Below are positions 53,470 to 62,358 of a stretch of 64,000 nucleotides of DNA, piece after piece. Location: NCBI GenBank assembly GCA_963738325.1, contig CAVTWD010000001.1, positions 1,275,156 through 1,339,155 on the forward strand, in the 5' to 3' direction. The notes below the pieces were generated by a model. That model made no database searches, was not told where the DNA came from, and saw nothing but the letters and a program-made list of their open reading frames with translations. The DNA is from CAVTWD01 sp963738325. GTDB taxonomy: Bacteria > Actinomycetota > Acidimicrobiia > Acidimicrobiales > Ilumatobacteraceae. A program made the position numbers and the translations under genes. Positions within the stretch are counted from its first letter, which is position 1. Every line of letters begins with the position of its first letter.

Positions 53470-54888
53470 TCACCCTCGCGTCGCCAGCGCCCCCGCCGAC
53501 GTGCCCGCCACCCGCCCGAACACCGCGCCGTTGGCGTAGTTGTTGCCGCTGCCGACGTACTGGGCGCCGACCACCCCGCCCGTGCACTCGCCTGCCGCGA
53601 AGAGCCCGACGATGGGGCGCCCGTCGGTGCCGACGACGTTGGCGGCGGGGTCGATGCGCAACCCGCAGGCGGTCGATGCCACCGTCGCCGGACGCAGTTC
53701 GGCGCCGTAGAACGGCGGTGTGGCGATCGGTTCCAGGAACTTCGCGTCCTTCAGGTACTCGTTGTCCAACCCTGCCGCGACGCTGGCGTTGTAACGGGCA
53801 ACGGTTCCCTCGAGGGTCGATGGTGGCAACCCGAGCGCGGCCAGCCAGCCGGGCGATCGTCGAGGCCGCCGTCATCCGGCCGAGCTTCACCATCTGCTCG
53901 ACGATGTCCGTGTTCCAGTGAGGGCTCTGACGTTTCGTGGACCCCGGGATCGAGTGCTTGTAACGAGCTACGCCGCCGCGGTGGCCACGTCGAGGGCGGC
54001 GTGGTCGAACACGGCGTACACGACATCGCCTTGCTCTCGGGTCAGGTAGTCGAGGATCCCGTAGGGAGCCGTCTCATCGGCGAAGCGGCGCCCGTCGCCG
54101 TTCACCAGCACGATCCAGCCGGGCAGGTAGGCCTCGTAGATCAGGTCGAAACCGGCATGGAGCAGCCGCAGGCCGTGATCGTGCCCGACCATCTGCGCGC
54201 CCGACCTGGTCGGCGAAGTCGAACGCGTCACCCCGAGAGCCCTCGGCGCCGATGTACCAGGCCGAGCCGGTCTGTGCCGCGGACGGGAAGTGCTCGGCCA
54301 GCCTCTCGGGACTGTTGCCGAACCCCCCGGTGGCGATGATCACCGCCTCGGCGGTGATGGCGTCATCACCGACGGCGACACCCACGACCGCGCCGGCGTC
54401 GACGAGCAGGCGGTCGACCCGCCGGCCCAGCGCGATGTCGACCTCGGCGTCGCGGCAGTGGCGGGTGAGGACGTCGATGACGGCCTGGCCCCGGCCGATG
54501 GGGACGTGGACCCGCGGGAAGCGTTCCTCGCCGCCGAACGACCAAGGAGTCGTAGAACTCGACGCCAAGATCGCCCAACCATTCCACGGTGGGGCCGGCG
54601 AGCTCGGTGAATCTGCGCACGACGGCGGCATCGACGTTCCATCGGTTGAGCTGCATGTAGTCGTGGAACATCGACTCCGCGTCGTCGTCGATCCCCAGTG
54701 CCTTCTGGTACCTCGTGCCGGCGCCCATGATGAGCCCGCCGGAGAGGCGTGAGGATCCGCCGACCACGCTCTCGCTCTCGGCGACGAGGACCGCGCTCGG
54801 CTCCTCGCTCCCGTGCGGTCAAAGCCGCCGCGAGCCCGGCTACCCCCGACCCGACGACGATGACCTCGACATCGCGTGCTCCGTCCAT
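53470..54888 (-). pseudogene. KstD/fumarate-reductase-type FAD flavoprotein with multiple frameshifts
   Basis: From ATG 54888: VEVIVVGSGVAGLAAALTARERG (FAD site), then in other frames GGSSRLSGGLIMGAGTRYQK, GEERFPRVHVPIGRGQAVID, AVIIATGGFGNSPERLAEHF, HAGFDLIYEAYLPGWIVLVN, and finally FAAGECTGGVVGAQYVGSGN to the stop at 53470. Together they cover a complete FAD_binding_2 protein of about 470 residues, like 3-ketosteroid dehydrogenases. Frame changes occur near 54800, 54540, 54195, 53960 and 53850, at least five. That is more than in any other gene here, suggesting true decay or a locally poor assembly. Heads the P450 operon. Confidence 0.8.
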
Positions 54889-55058
54889 CTCACCCCCGAA
54901 CTCATCTCGCCTCGGACCCTCAGCCGTCCTGAGAGGCGAGAGGGTGGCCGATCGCGGACCATAGACGATCGCCTGGCCTCCCCGACCATGACGGCGGTGG
55001 CTGGATCGCCTCACGTGTGCCTCGCGATCGGCGGCGAGGTCTGCCTTACGGTGTCCAC

Positions 55059-55688
55059 ATGAGCCGCGCCGTGACCACGCCCGAGATGACGATCGTCCCC
55101 GCCAACGAGGCGAGCTGGGAGGATCTCCAGGCCGTGTTCGGCACCCGCGGCGACACATCCCGATGCCAGTGCCAGGGGTACAAGATCCGCGACATGGAAT
55201 GGCGCTCGGTTCCCGTTGAAGAGCGCGCCCACCGGCTGCGGGTGCAGACCGACTGCGGGCATCCGGAGTCGAACACGACGAGCGGCCTCGTCGCCTACCT
55301 CGACGGCGAGCCGGCCGGGTGGTGCGCGGTCGAGCCGCGCACGGCTTACGTGCGCCTGCTGCGCACCCGCGTGCCGTGGGCGGGCCGAGCCGAGGACAAG
55401 ACCGACGACGGCGTGTGGGCCGTGACCTGTTTCGTGACCCGCACGGGCTTCCGCCGCCGGGGCGTGAGCCGAGCGCTCGCCCGCGCCGCCGTCGACTTCG
55501 CCCGGGGACGTGGGGCCCGTGCGCTCGAGGGCTATCCCATGATCACTCAGCCCGGGCAGGAGATCACCTGGGGCGAGCTCCACGTGGGCAGCCGCAGCAT
55601 CTTCGCCGCCGCCAGCTTCACCGAGGTCAGCCGCCCGACCCTCCGCCGGGTCGTGATGCGCATCGACTTCGAGCGAACTCCAGGATGA
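55059..55688 (+). CDS. GNAT family N-acetyltransferase
   Basis: 209 residues. EASWEDLQAVFGTRGDTSRCQCQGYK is a Cys-containing N-terminal segment typical of one actinobacterial GNAT subgroup. The acetyl-CoA-binding core is DGVWAVTCFVTRTGFRRRGVSRALARAAVDFARGRGARALEGYP. Start ATG 55059; a longer frame to 55017 is less likely. Substrate unknown. Divergent from the KstD-like pseudogene; the 170-bp gap holds no clear operator. Confidence 0.85.
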   Translation: MSRAVTTPEMTIVPANEASWEDLQAVFGTRGDTSRCQCQGYKIRDMEWRSVPVEERAHRLRVQTDCGHPESNTTSGLVAYLDGEPAGWCAVEPRTAYVRLLRTRVPWAGRAEDKTDDGVWAVTCFVTRTGFRRRGVSRALARAAVDFARGRGARALEGYPMITQPGQEITWGELHVGSRSIFAAASFTEVSRPTLRRVVMRIDFERTPG

Positions 55689-55689
55689 T

Positions 55690-55835
55690 CGCCAACTCCG
55701 GTCGACCGGCCAAGCCGGATCGCCCTCCGTAGAACCAAGGGGGGAAGGAGACCTTCCCCCCTTGGGAACCCCTCTGTGGAACTCCGGTCGACCGGCCAAG
55801 CCGGATCGACCTCCGTACGAAGACTCGTCACAAGG
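55690..55835 (+). repeat. Composite intergenic element, copy 3, with a partial duplicate
   Basis: A partial unit (AACTCCGGTCGACCGGCCAA then GCCGGATCGCCCTCCGTAGA) at about 55693-55732 is followed by a full unit. The full unit has the hairpin at 55735-55765, GGAACCCC, then AACTCCGGTCGACCGGCCAA, GCCGGATCGACCTCCG, TACGA and CTCGTCAC to about 55835. The arrangement equals that at 15631 and, inverted, at 27700. It contains the palindrome CCGGTCGACCGG. It lies between the GNAT stop (55688) and the amine oxidase remnant start (55933). Confidence 0.75.
55735..55765 (+). terminator. Perfect 14-bp stem hairpin (CCAAGGGGGGAAGG / CCTTCCCCCCTTGG)
   Basis: Fully complementary 14-base arms around an AGA loop, 47 bp after the GNAT stop codon. 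Very stable; no T-tract follows, so it would act as a non-canonical terminator or an RNA-stability element. Its relatives at 15632-15659 and about 27766-27799 have the same core. Confidence 0.6.
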
Positions 55836-55932
55836 TCCCGAGCCGGGGCGCTCGAGCAGCACTACTGTCGGCGCGATTGGTCCGCGGGCTGATTGGCGCC
55901 GCAAGCCGGACACCCTGGAGGAGCGTTCACCG

Positions 55933-56484
55933 ATGCCTGGCGTCGATGTGGATGTGGCGATCGTGGGAGCGGGCCTCGCCGGATCGACCGCGGCGCGGAC
56001 TCTTGTCGAGGGCGGCAAGACCGTCTCCGTGCTGGAGGCCCGTGACAGGGTCGCCGGCCGCAACCACGGCGCGTTCTTGAGCAATGGGGTGCCGGTCGAG
56101 ATGCGCGGGCAGTGGGTCGGCCCGACCCAGGACGCCGTGCTCGGGCTGATCAAGGAGCTCGGCCTCGAGACCTTCGTCACCTACGACGAGGGTGCGACCC
56201 TCACCGTCATCGAGGCGAGTGCGTACATTCCGACGATGGCTCGTTCGGGCTTCCTGACGACAGCGCCGTCGAGGTGGGCCGTCTGTGGGGGGAGATCGAG
56301 AGCCTCGCCTCGACGATCTCCTTGGCGAGCCCGTTGGACTGAGTACGGTCCGGCGCTCGCCGAACCCATCGGGCGCATCCATTGGGCGGGCTCCGAGACC
56401 TCGGACGTGTGGAACGGCTCCATGGATGGTGCAGTCCGTTCCGGCCGCCGCTCGGCCAGCGAGGTTCTCGCCGAGCTCGGATGA
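55933..56484 (+). pseudogene. Flavin monoamine oxidase family protein, core deleted
   Basis: N-terminal FAD site VDVAIVGAGLAGSTAARTLVEGGKTVSVLEARDRVAGRN and VPVEMRGQWVGPTQDAVLGL are intact to about 56235. There a frame change leads to GSFGLPDDSAVEVGRLWGEI (next frame) until about 56335, and then the sequence jumps to the very end of the family: TEYGPALAEPIGRIHWAGSE followed by DVWNGSMDGAVRSGRR. Some 250-300 residues, including the substrate domain, are missing. The product, if made, could not be active. Confidence 0.8.
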
Positions 56485-56497
56485 CCCGGGAGGTGGG

Positions 56498-57421
56498 ATG
56501 CCTGGCCAGCACCAGCACGATGTGGTCGTCGTCGGCGGTGGCGCCGCCGGGGTGAGCTGCGCCCTCGAATGCATCGATCTCCAGCTCGACACCGTGCTGT
56601 TCGAGGCCCTGGGCCGAGCCGGTGGTCAGCTCGCAGAGATCCCCCATTCGGTCCGCAACGTGGCGACGGGGCGCTTCGCCAACGGCCCGGCGTTGCGGGA
56701 CGCGCTCGAAGCCTCGGCGGCGATCCTGGGCTCCCGCCTCGAGGTGTCGCGCGCGGTCACCCGCATCGACGCCGCCGAACGGTGGGTCGAGGTCGACGCC
56801 GAGCGGCGGCGCGCCCGCGTGCTGGTGCTGGCGATGGGCACGAGGCGCCAGGAGCTGCCCTTGGCCGCCGACGGTGCCTTTGACGGCGACGTGACCTACC
56901 AACTGGAAGCGCGCGGTGATCGGTTCGCCGGACGCGACGTCGTCGTCATCGGCGGCGGCGACAGCGCGTCCCTCGATGCGCTCGAGCTGGCCCGTACGGG
57001 CTCGGCCGTCGCGCTGGCCCACCGGTCGATCGCTCTCTCCGCCCGCAACGACATCGTCGACCAGATCCGGCATGAACCCCGCATCGAGGACCTCCCCGGT
57101 TGGGAGCTCGCGGCGTTGGAAGGCGACGAGCGCCTCGAGGCGGTCGTCCTCGAGCACCGCGACGGCCGCCGACGGCGGGTCCCGGCGCGAGGCCTGGTTG
57201 TGAAGATCGCTCGCCTCCCCAACACCGAGCTCGTCCGCGGGCAAGTCGACCTCGACCGCGCCGGTGCCCTCGTGGTGGACCGGGAGTTGCACACCTCCCG
57301 GGAGGGCGTGATGGCCGCCGGCGACATCGTCACAGACGCCTACCCGCGTGTGGCGACCGCACTCGGGCAGGGGGTCCTCTCCGCCCGCTCGGTCCTGCGC
57401 CATCTCCAAGGGCGGACGTGA
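56498..57421 (+). CDS. NAD(P)/FAD-dependent oxidoreductase, thioredoxin-reductase-like without CxxC
   Basis: 307 residues. FAD motif DVVVVGGGAAGVSCALECI at the N terminus, GGQLAEIPHSVRNVATGRF, NAD(P) motif DVVVIGGGDSASLDALELA, and VMAAGDIVTDAYPRVATALGQGVLSA at the C terminus. This is the TrxR/type-2 ferredoxin-NADP reductase fold. The CxxC redox pair that thioredoxin reductases carry before the NADP motif is absent (VTYQLEARGDRFAGR there), so it probably reduces a ferredoxin, flavodoxin or another partner. Stop overlaps the DUF4254 start. Confidence 0.85.
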   Translation: MPGQHQHDVVVVGGGAAGVSCALECIDLQLDTVLFEALGRAGGQLAEIPHSVRNVATGRFANGPALRDALEASAAILGSRLEVSRAVTRIDAAERWVEVDAERRRARVLVLAMGTRRQELPLAADGAFDGDVTYQLEARGDRFAGRDVVVIGGGDSASLDALELARTGSAVALAHRSIALSARNDIVDQIRHEPRIEDLPGWELAALEGDERLEAVVLEHRDGRRRRVPARGLVVKIARLPNTELVRGQVDLDRAGALVVDRELHTSREGVMAAGDIVTDAYPRVATALGQGVLSARSVLRHLQGRT

Positions 57422-57987
57422 CGCTCTCGCCGAAGGATGGCGCCGTCCCGTCGGCCGGTGACGTCGTCGAGGTGTTCCGGCGGGTCCTGGGCGAGGATCC
57501 TCCCGATCCCGGTGAGGACGTGATCGGGCTTCTGGTGGCACTCCACCGCAACAACGCCGAGCAATGGCGGCACGAGGACATCACACGGCACCCAGCGGCC
57601 GCCGACGCCGCCGTCGCCAGCGCCAAGCGAGACATCGACCGCCTGAACGGCACCCGCCACACGCTCGTCGAAGCGATCGACGCCGCAGTAGCCGCAGCCG
57701 TCGACCAGGATCCGTCCGCGCTGCCCGCCACCGAGAGCCCGGCCATGGTCTTCGACCGTCTCTCGGTACTCACCCTCCGCATCCACTACACGGAACGCGC
57801 CGCCGCCGATCGCAAGGGTCGGTACGCGGCCCGCCTCGTCGTGCTCCACCAACAGCTGGCGCTCCTCCAGTTGGCGCTCGACGGCCTGTTCGACGACCTG
57901 CGCACGGGACGCCGACGGTTCGTGCCGTATCAGAGCCTCAAGCTGTACGGGTCAGGCGGGACCCCCGACGGACCGGTCAGTCCGTGA
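57418..57987 (+). CDS. DUF4254 domain-containing protein
   Basis: 189 residues, all helical: LLVALHRNNAEQWRHEDITR, AKRDIDRLNGTRHTLVEAID, MVFDRLSVLTLRIHYTERAA. The RxNxxxWhxED and KR.IDxLNxxRh..IE.iD patterns are those of DUF4254, found near glycosyltransferase genes. GTG 57418 overlaps the reductase stop. The 3' end overlaps the opposite-strand propeller gene by 36 bp. Confidence 0.82.
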   Translation: MTLSPKDGAVPSAGDVVEVFRRVLGEDPPDPGEDVIGLLVALHRNNAEQWRHEDITRHPAAADAAVASAKRDIDRLNGTRHTLVEAIDAAVAAAVDQDPSALPATESPAMVFDRLSVLTLRIHYTERAAADRKGRYAARLVVLHQQLALLQLALDGLFDDLRTGRRRFVPYQSLKLYGSGGTPDGPVSP

Positions 57988-59064
57988 TCGGACGGCATGC
58001 TGGACCGACGGAATCGACGCAGCCCAGAGGCGATACCCACCGCGGTTGAAGCCGAAGACGATGTGCCCGCCCACGGCTGTCCCGTGGGCGATGCCGAGCG
58101 AGCCATCGGCGAGGGGCGCCGTGCTCGCGACGAGAACTCCGTCGCGGGTATCGAAGACATGCAGCTCGCCACGCCGACCGAACCCGCACAGGACGCCCGG
58201 CACGAGCGCCAGTGGGGCGCCGCCGTTACCCCACGCGAGGTCGACGTCGAATCGGCCCTCGGCGACGCGGTGACCGTCCTCCGGATCCAGCGCCACGAAG
58301 CCACCGCCCTGACGCCCGTCCCAGTCATAGTCGCCGACCTCCACGCCGGTCTCGCTCCCGGCGGCCCAGAGAAGCGTCCCGTCCCAGAGAAGGATGGCTG
58401 GATCGAAGTCGACCATCGCGTCCCAATGGGGACCGCGGACCCGGCCACCCTCGACCGTCACGATGGCGAGACGCCCATTGCCGCCGACGGCGAGGCGCCC
58501 GGGAGTGCTCCCGGGCATCGACGCGAGGGCGGTCACGTTCTCCCACGAGTCGAAGGCGACGCTCACGTCGAGCTCGGCTCGGGTCGAGCGGGCGCTCAGC
58601 GGCTCGGACACGAGCAGTCCCGGCGCCGCGTCCGTCCGGGGCCGGGAGCCGACGAGGCGGCCGTCGAGCACCACGGCGCGCTCGACGTCCGCGACGAAGC
58701 ACCGGGTCCACAGCGGAGCCACCCGACGGAGGGGGCCCGGCCGGAGGACCTCGGCTCGCCGGAACGCCCGCAGCATGCCGTAGTGGTTGAGCGTGAAGAC
58801 CAGGTCGGCGTCAGCGATCTCGAGGATGGCGTGGATGTCGAGGTCGTACTGAGAGGGCTCGTCCTCGGCGAACTCCGACTCGTCGAAGACGGCCCGAGGA
58901 CGCAGGTCCAGCCCGACGAACACGACGTTGCGGCCGAGATTGCTCCAGGCGCCGAAGCCCTCCAGCGCCGCGATCCGCCCGATGCCGTGGGCCTGCGAGT
59001 TCTGCACACGGCTGTTCGGGTGGGCGTCGACCTCCACGCTCGCGACCAGGCTGCTGCTGCTCAC
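57952..59064 (-). CDS. Beta-propeller-like hypothetical protein
   Basis: 370 residues from GTG 59064, which overlaps the stop of the GT9 gene (GTGA). Repeated strand patterns with W/D ends (HAILEIADADLVFTLNHYGMLRAFRR, RCFVADVERAVVLDGRLVGS, GRLAVGGNGRLAIVTVEGGR, GFVALDPEDGHRVAEGR, GELHVFDTRDGVLVAS, GHIVFGFNRGGYRLWAAS) look like a six- or seven-bladed PQQ/WD-type propeller. No catalytic residues recognised. Its coupling to a glycosyltransferase suggests a role in glycan handling; inference. Confidence 0.65.
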   Translation of the reverse strand: MSSSSLVASVEVDAHPNSRVQNSQAHGIGRIAALEGFGAWSNLGRNVVFVGLDLRPRAVFDESEFAEDEPSQYDLDIHAILEIADADLVFTLNHYGMLRAFRRAEVLRPGPLRRVAPLWTRCFVADVERAVVLDGRLVGSRPRTDAAPGLLVSEPLSARSTRAELDVSVAFDSWENVTALASMPGSTPGRLAVGGNGRLAIVTVEGGRVRGPHWDAMVDFDPAILLWDGTLLWAAGSETGVEVGDYDWDGRQGGGFVALDPEDGHRVAEGRFDVDLAWGNGGAPLALVPGVLCGFGRRGELHVFDTRDGVLVASTAPLADGSLGIAHGTAVGGHIVFGFNRGGYRLWAASIPSVQHAVRSRTDRSVGGPA

Positions 59065-59969
59065 AGCACTTGCTCCAGGGCCGCCATGACGTCGCCCGCG
59101 CCCACCGCGTCGAGGCACCGCCCGCCCGAGGGGCACCGGCGGGGTTCCCAGTCGAAGCCACGCAGATCAACTCTGGTGTTGTACGCGTACGCCCGCTCCT
59201 CGGCGGCGCAGGCGTCGTCGCACCGGCCCCCGATCACGGCGCTCGTGTGCGGCCACGGGCGGAAGAAGACGGCGGGAGCACGGCCGATCATGACCGTCGG
59301 CGTGCCCTGTTGGGCGGCGACGTGGGTCAGACCGGTGTCGATCCCGACGACGGCGTGTGCCGCGCTCAGGACGTCGACGGCATCGCCGGGTGTCGGTGCC
59401 GGTGCCCCGTCGACCCGGACCGGGCCGATGTCAACGAGAGTCTCGTGCCGCGTCACTACCGCTACGGCAAGGCCGCAGTCCCCGATCGCCGACGCGAGCG
59501 CGGCCCACCGATCGACGCGCCATTGCTTGCTCGGGCCGTCGCTCCGGGCGACGAGCAGCACGGTGGACTCCAAGCCCGGGCGGGGGCGGGCGACGAGGGG
59601 CACCGGATGGCGGAAGTCGGCGTCGATGCCGAGGTCCGCGTAGATGCGGGCGAGGATGTCGTTGATCGACAGCGGGCCGTACGCTTCGGTGAATTCGGCC
59701 GAGCCCCACCAGTGGTCGCGTTGGAGCGGGTGGTCGCGCAGGTCGACGAACCGGCCGTCGACGCCAGCACGGTCGAATGCCTCGTCGGCGATCCATCCTC
59801 TGAGCCCGGCGATGCGCTCGGCCAGGGCGGCCTGGGCGGGCGACCGGGTGATGAGCCAGGTCTCGTCGTCCCGGCGGCGGCCGTCGGCGATGAGCGCCTG
59901 GATCGCCGGCAGCGACACGACGAGGTCCCCCAGCCCGAAGGACACCGGCGCCACGAAGATACGAGCCAT
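59061..59969 (-). CDS. Glycosyltransferase family 9 (heptosyltransferase-like) protein
   Basis: 302 residues. N-terminal Rossmann opening RIFVAPVSFGLGDLVVSLPAIQALI, middle STVLLVARSDGPSKQWRVDRWAALASAI, and the GT9 nucleotide-sugar site AHAVVGIDTGLTHVAAQQGTPTVMI. A C-terminal Cys cluster (RCDDACAAEE, RRCPSGGRCLD) is unusual. GT9 enzymes add heptose or related sugars in LPS makers; in this Gram-positive-type genome the acceptor is unknown. 19 bp after queC-like. Confidence 0.82.
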   Translation of the reverse strand: MARIFVAPVSFGLGDLVVSLPAIQALIADGRRRDDETWLITRSPAQAALAERIAGLRGWIADEAFDRAGVDGRFVDLRDHPLQRDHWWGSAEFTEAYGPLSINDILARIYADLGIDADFRHPVPLVARPRPGLESTVLLVARSDGPSKQWRVDRWAALASAIGDCGLAVAVVTRHETLVDIGPVRVDGAPAPTPGDAVDVLSAAHAVVGIDTGLTHVAAQQGTPTVMIGRAPAVFFRPWPHTSAVIGGRCDDACAAEERAYAYNTRVDLRGFDWEPRRCPSGGRCLDAVGAGDVMAALEQVL

Positions 59970-59988
59970 GGGTCGCCGACGACCTTCC

Positions 59989-60675
59989 TCAGTGATGGGC
60001 GTAGTCGGTACGGTCGTCGATCGAGGACGCCCGGAACGCGTTCCGGCGCTCGAAGCACTTGTTGCAACGGCCACAGTGGCGGCCGTCCCGCGGATCGATG
60101 CACGAGAACGTGTGCTCGAGCGCCAGGTCCCGGCCCAGCTCGACGACGTCGGTCTTGACCAGTCCAGCGAAGGGGGTGACGACCTCGAGGTCGACGTCCA
60201 TCCCGCGCCGGGCCACCGCCGAGTAGTCGGCGAAGAAGGTGTCGGTGGCATCAGGGAACGGGTTGTCCTTGAGCGTGCCCAAACCGATGACGTGGACGCC
60301 GTGCAACGCGCACCAGACGCTCGACGGCGTGAGGAGGAGCAGGTTGCGTCCCGGCAGGTAGACGGCGTCGTCGGTAGTGCGCTCGTCGGGCACGCCCTGG
60401 CCCGAGAGGCTCCAGTGGGCGTCGTACACCGCCGCCACGGGCGCCTCCAGCACGACGAGCGGATGCCGTCCGGGCGCGGGCAGGGTCTCGAGGTACCGCC
60501 GGAGGTGCGTCTCCTCGGCGTCCTCCCAGGCCAGACCGAAGCGCACATAGATGGGGTGGACGGCGGTGCCATGGCGGAGCGCTTCGGCCACGAGGACGGC
60601 GCTGTCGACGCCACCGCTCGTGAGGACGGCGACGTGGTCGTCGGCGGTGGACGTCGTGCCCGTCGCCTCGCTCAC
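59989..60675 (-). CDS. queC: QueC-like 7-cyano-7-deazaguanine synthase family protein
   Basis: 228 residues. PP-loop ATP motif LTSGGVDSAVLVAEAL near residue 18, then RFGLAWEDAEETHLRRYL, VYLPGRNLLLLTPSSVWCAL, and the zinc site CIDPRDGRHCGRCNKCFERRNAF. Canonical QueC has SGGLDS and a GQRH motif; this one has SGGVDS and no GQRH, so it belongs to a divergent branch. Expected reaction is 7-carboxy-7-deazaguanine to preQ0. Overlaps queD (ATGA). No queE in the window. Confidence 0.78.
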   Translation of the reverse strand: MSEATGTTSTADDHVAVLTSGGVDSAVLVAEALRHGTAVHPIYVRFGLAWEDAEETHLRRYLETLPAPGRHPLVVLEAPVAAVYDAHWSLSGQGVPDERTTDDAVYLPGRNLLLLTPSSVWCALHGVHVIGLGTLKDNPFPDATDTFFADYSAVARRGMDVDLEVVTPFAGLVKTDVVELGRDLALEHTFSCIDPRDGRHCGRCNKCFERRNAFRASSIDDRTDYAHH

Positions 60676-61031
60676 GCCTCGCCCCGGTACACGCAGCCCG
60701 ACGTGCAGGTCTCGCGCACCACGACCTGCGAGACCTCGGGTAGCGCCGGCTGTACGCGGTCCCAGATCCAGCGGGCGAGGACCTCGCTGGTGGGATTGTC
60801 CAAGCCGTCGATCTCGTTCAGGTAGTAGTGGTCCAGCTGGTCGAGCAGCGGTCGCATGGCCACGCTGAGGTCGGCGAAGTCACACACCCAGCCGGCGTGG
60901 GCCTCGACCGGTCCCTCGACGTGCACCGCGACTCGGTACGAGTGGCCGTGCAAGCGAGCGCACTTGTGACCCGACGGAACGTGGGGAAGGCGATGCGCGG
61001 CTTCGAACGTGAACTCCTTGAAGATCTCCAC
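60672..61031 (-). CDS. queD: 6-carboxytetrahydropterin synthase QueD family protein
   Basis: 119 residues. FTFEAAHRLPHVPSGHKCARLHGHSYRV holds the catalytic Cys and the zinc His triad (AAH, HGH). VCDFADLSVAMRPLLDQLDHYYLNE and NPTSEVLARWIWDRV complete the fold. The GTG at 61031 (VEIFKEFTFEAAH) is preceded by AAGGTG at a good distance; GTG 61043 is an alternative. Overlaps the QueC-like gene. Confidence 0.88.
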   Translation of the reverse strand: MEIFKEFTFEAAHRLPHVPSGHKCARLHGHSYRVAVHVEGPVEAHAGWVCDFADLSVAMRPLLDQLDHYYLNEIDGLDNPTSEVLARWIWDRVQPALPEVSQVVVRETCTSGCVYRGEA

Positions 61032-61044
61032 GCGGGGGCGCACC

Positions 61045-61835
61045 TTATCCGCAGAGGAGCCGACCAGCAGCGGCGATGCCGGCGAGATCGAACGGCGCAC
61101 CGACGGACAGGATCAGGCGATGGACGCCCAGGGCGGCGAGCTCGGCGCGGCCGGGCGACACCGTCGAGAGCCATCGCTCGTCGAGCTCACTGAACACCGT
61201 GAGGAGGAACGGCTCGTCCTGGCGGCCGGCACGGTGGTGGGCGTCGAACGCGACCGCGAGCAACTCGGGCAGGTGTGGATGGGTGGCCCGTGCGTTGATG
61301 CCGTCGCCGGCCCGCCCGGCGACTTCTGCCATCTTGGGGCCGAGAGCGGCGATCAACCGCGGTGGTTCGGGATCGGGCCGGAGGAAGCCGGGCGCTCGCC
61401 AGAGCCGTCGCAGCTCTCCGCGCAGTGCTCGACCTCGGCACGGCGCTGGGCGTCGCCGAGCACGGGTCGCCCGATCGTCTGCTGCTCGCGGGCATAGGGC
61501 GTGCCCGGCTGGGCGCCGGCGCCGAGACCCAGGAGCAGGCGGCCACCGGACACCTCCTGGAGCGTCGCCGCCATCGCGGCCAGAACGCCTGGATGGCGGT
61601 TGGCGACGTTCAGGACCATCGGCCCGATCACGACGTCGGGCACGGTCGTAGCGAGGGCGGTCAGAACGGTCCAGCATTCGAGGACGCGGTCGGCGTCGTA
61701 GACGTGGCCGTCGAGGTGGTCATAGGTCCAGATCCCGGCGAATCCGCTCTCGGCGGCGGTCCGCGCCGCGTCCCGCAGCTCGGGCCAGCGGACGCCGAAG
61801 GAGTCCAGCAGGAGGTCCACGCGGAGGGCCGTCAC
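61045..61835 (-). CDS. LLM class F420-dependent oxidoreductase (frameshifted)
   Basis: N-terminal part RVDLLLDSFGVRWPELRDAA, AAESGFAGIWTYDHLDGH, VVIGPMVLNVANRHPGVLAAMAATLQEVSGGRLLLGLGAGA in one frame. Near 61420 the frame changes to LIAALGPKMAEVAGRAGDGIN and LSTVSPGRAELAALGVHRLILSVGAPFDLAGI. About 263 residues, with a shortened centre. Start ATG 61835, 12 bp after the flavin reductase stop. Confidence 0.8.
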
Positions 61836-61847
61836 CCGACGAGCCGT

Positions 61848-62358
61848 TCAGCGGTCCGGAACGGGATGGCCGGCTTCGATGTCGTCGACCGCCGACTCCG
61901 GCAGGGGGTCCGCCGACCTCCGAGCGCAACGCCCGGCGAAGGGCGCCAGCACGAAGGCGACGTGGTCGCCTGTGTCGAAGCGGTCCACGATCGCCCCGGC
62001 GAAGCAGTCGAGACCGCGCGACAACCGGAGACCCGTCAGGCCCGGGCTGCCAGTCGACACGGCTGAACTTGTCGACGTCGTCGCCCGTCTCCCCGCCGAA
62101 CAGTTCGGCGAGATCGTCGTCGCCGGCGCGGAGGAGGTGGACGACGAGCGTGCGCGCGGTTCGCGCGACGCGGTAGGTGCGGTTGACCTTCGACAGCCAG
62201 ACGGTGAACCGGGGTGGATCGATGCTGCAACGGCTCGCATAGCCGACCAGGCAGCCGGCCCGCTCGCCGTCGGCGACCGTGGTGACGATGTACAAGGGCG
62301 TCTCGATCCCGGCCATGATCGCCTCGAAGGCTTCGGTCTCGGCACCTGCGCTGGTCAT
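61848..62358 (-). CDS. Flavin reductase family protein (frameshifted)
   Basis: FMN-binding split-barrel protein of about 169 residues. ETPLYIVTTVADGERAGCLVGYASRCSIDPPRFTVWLSKVNRTYRVARTARTLVVHLL is the classic N-terminal fold. After about 62040 the second frame continues GLDCFAGAIVDRFDTGDHVAFVLAPFAG to the stop at 61848. It could supply FMNH2 to another enzyme; it leads the operon that runs through the LLM protein to QueD/QueC. Confidence 0.82.
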
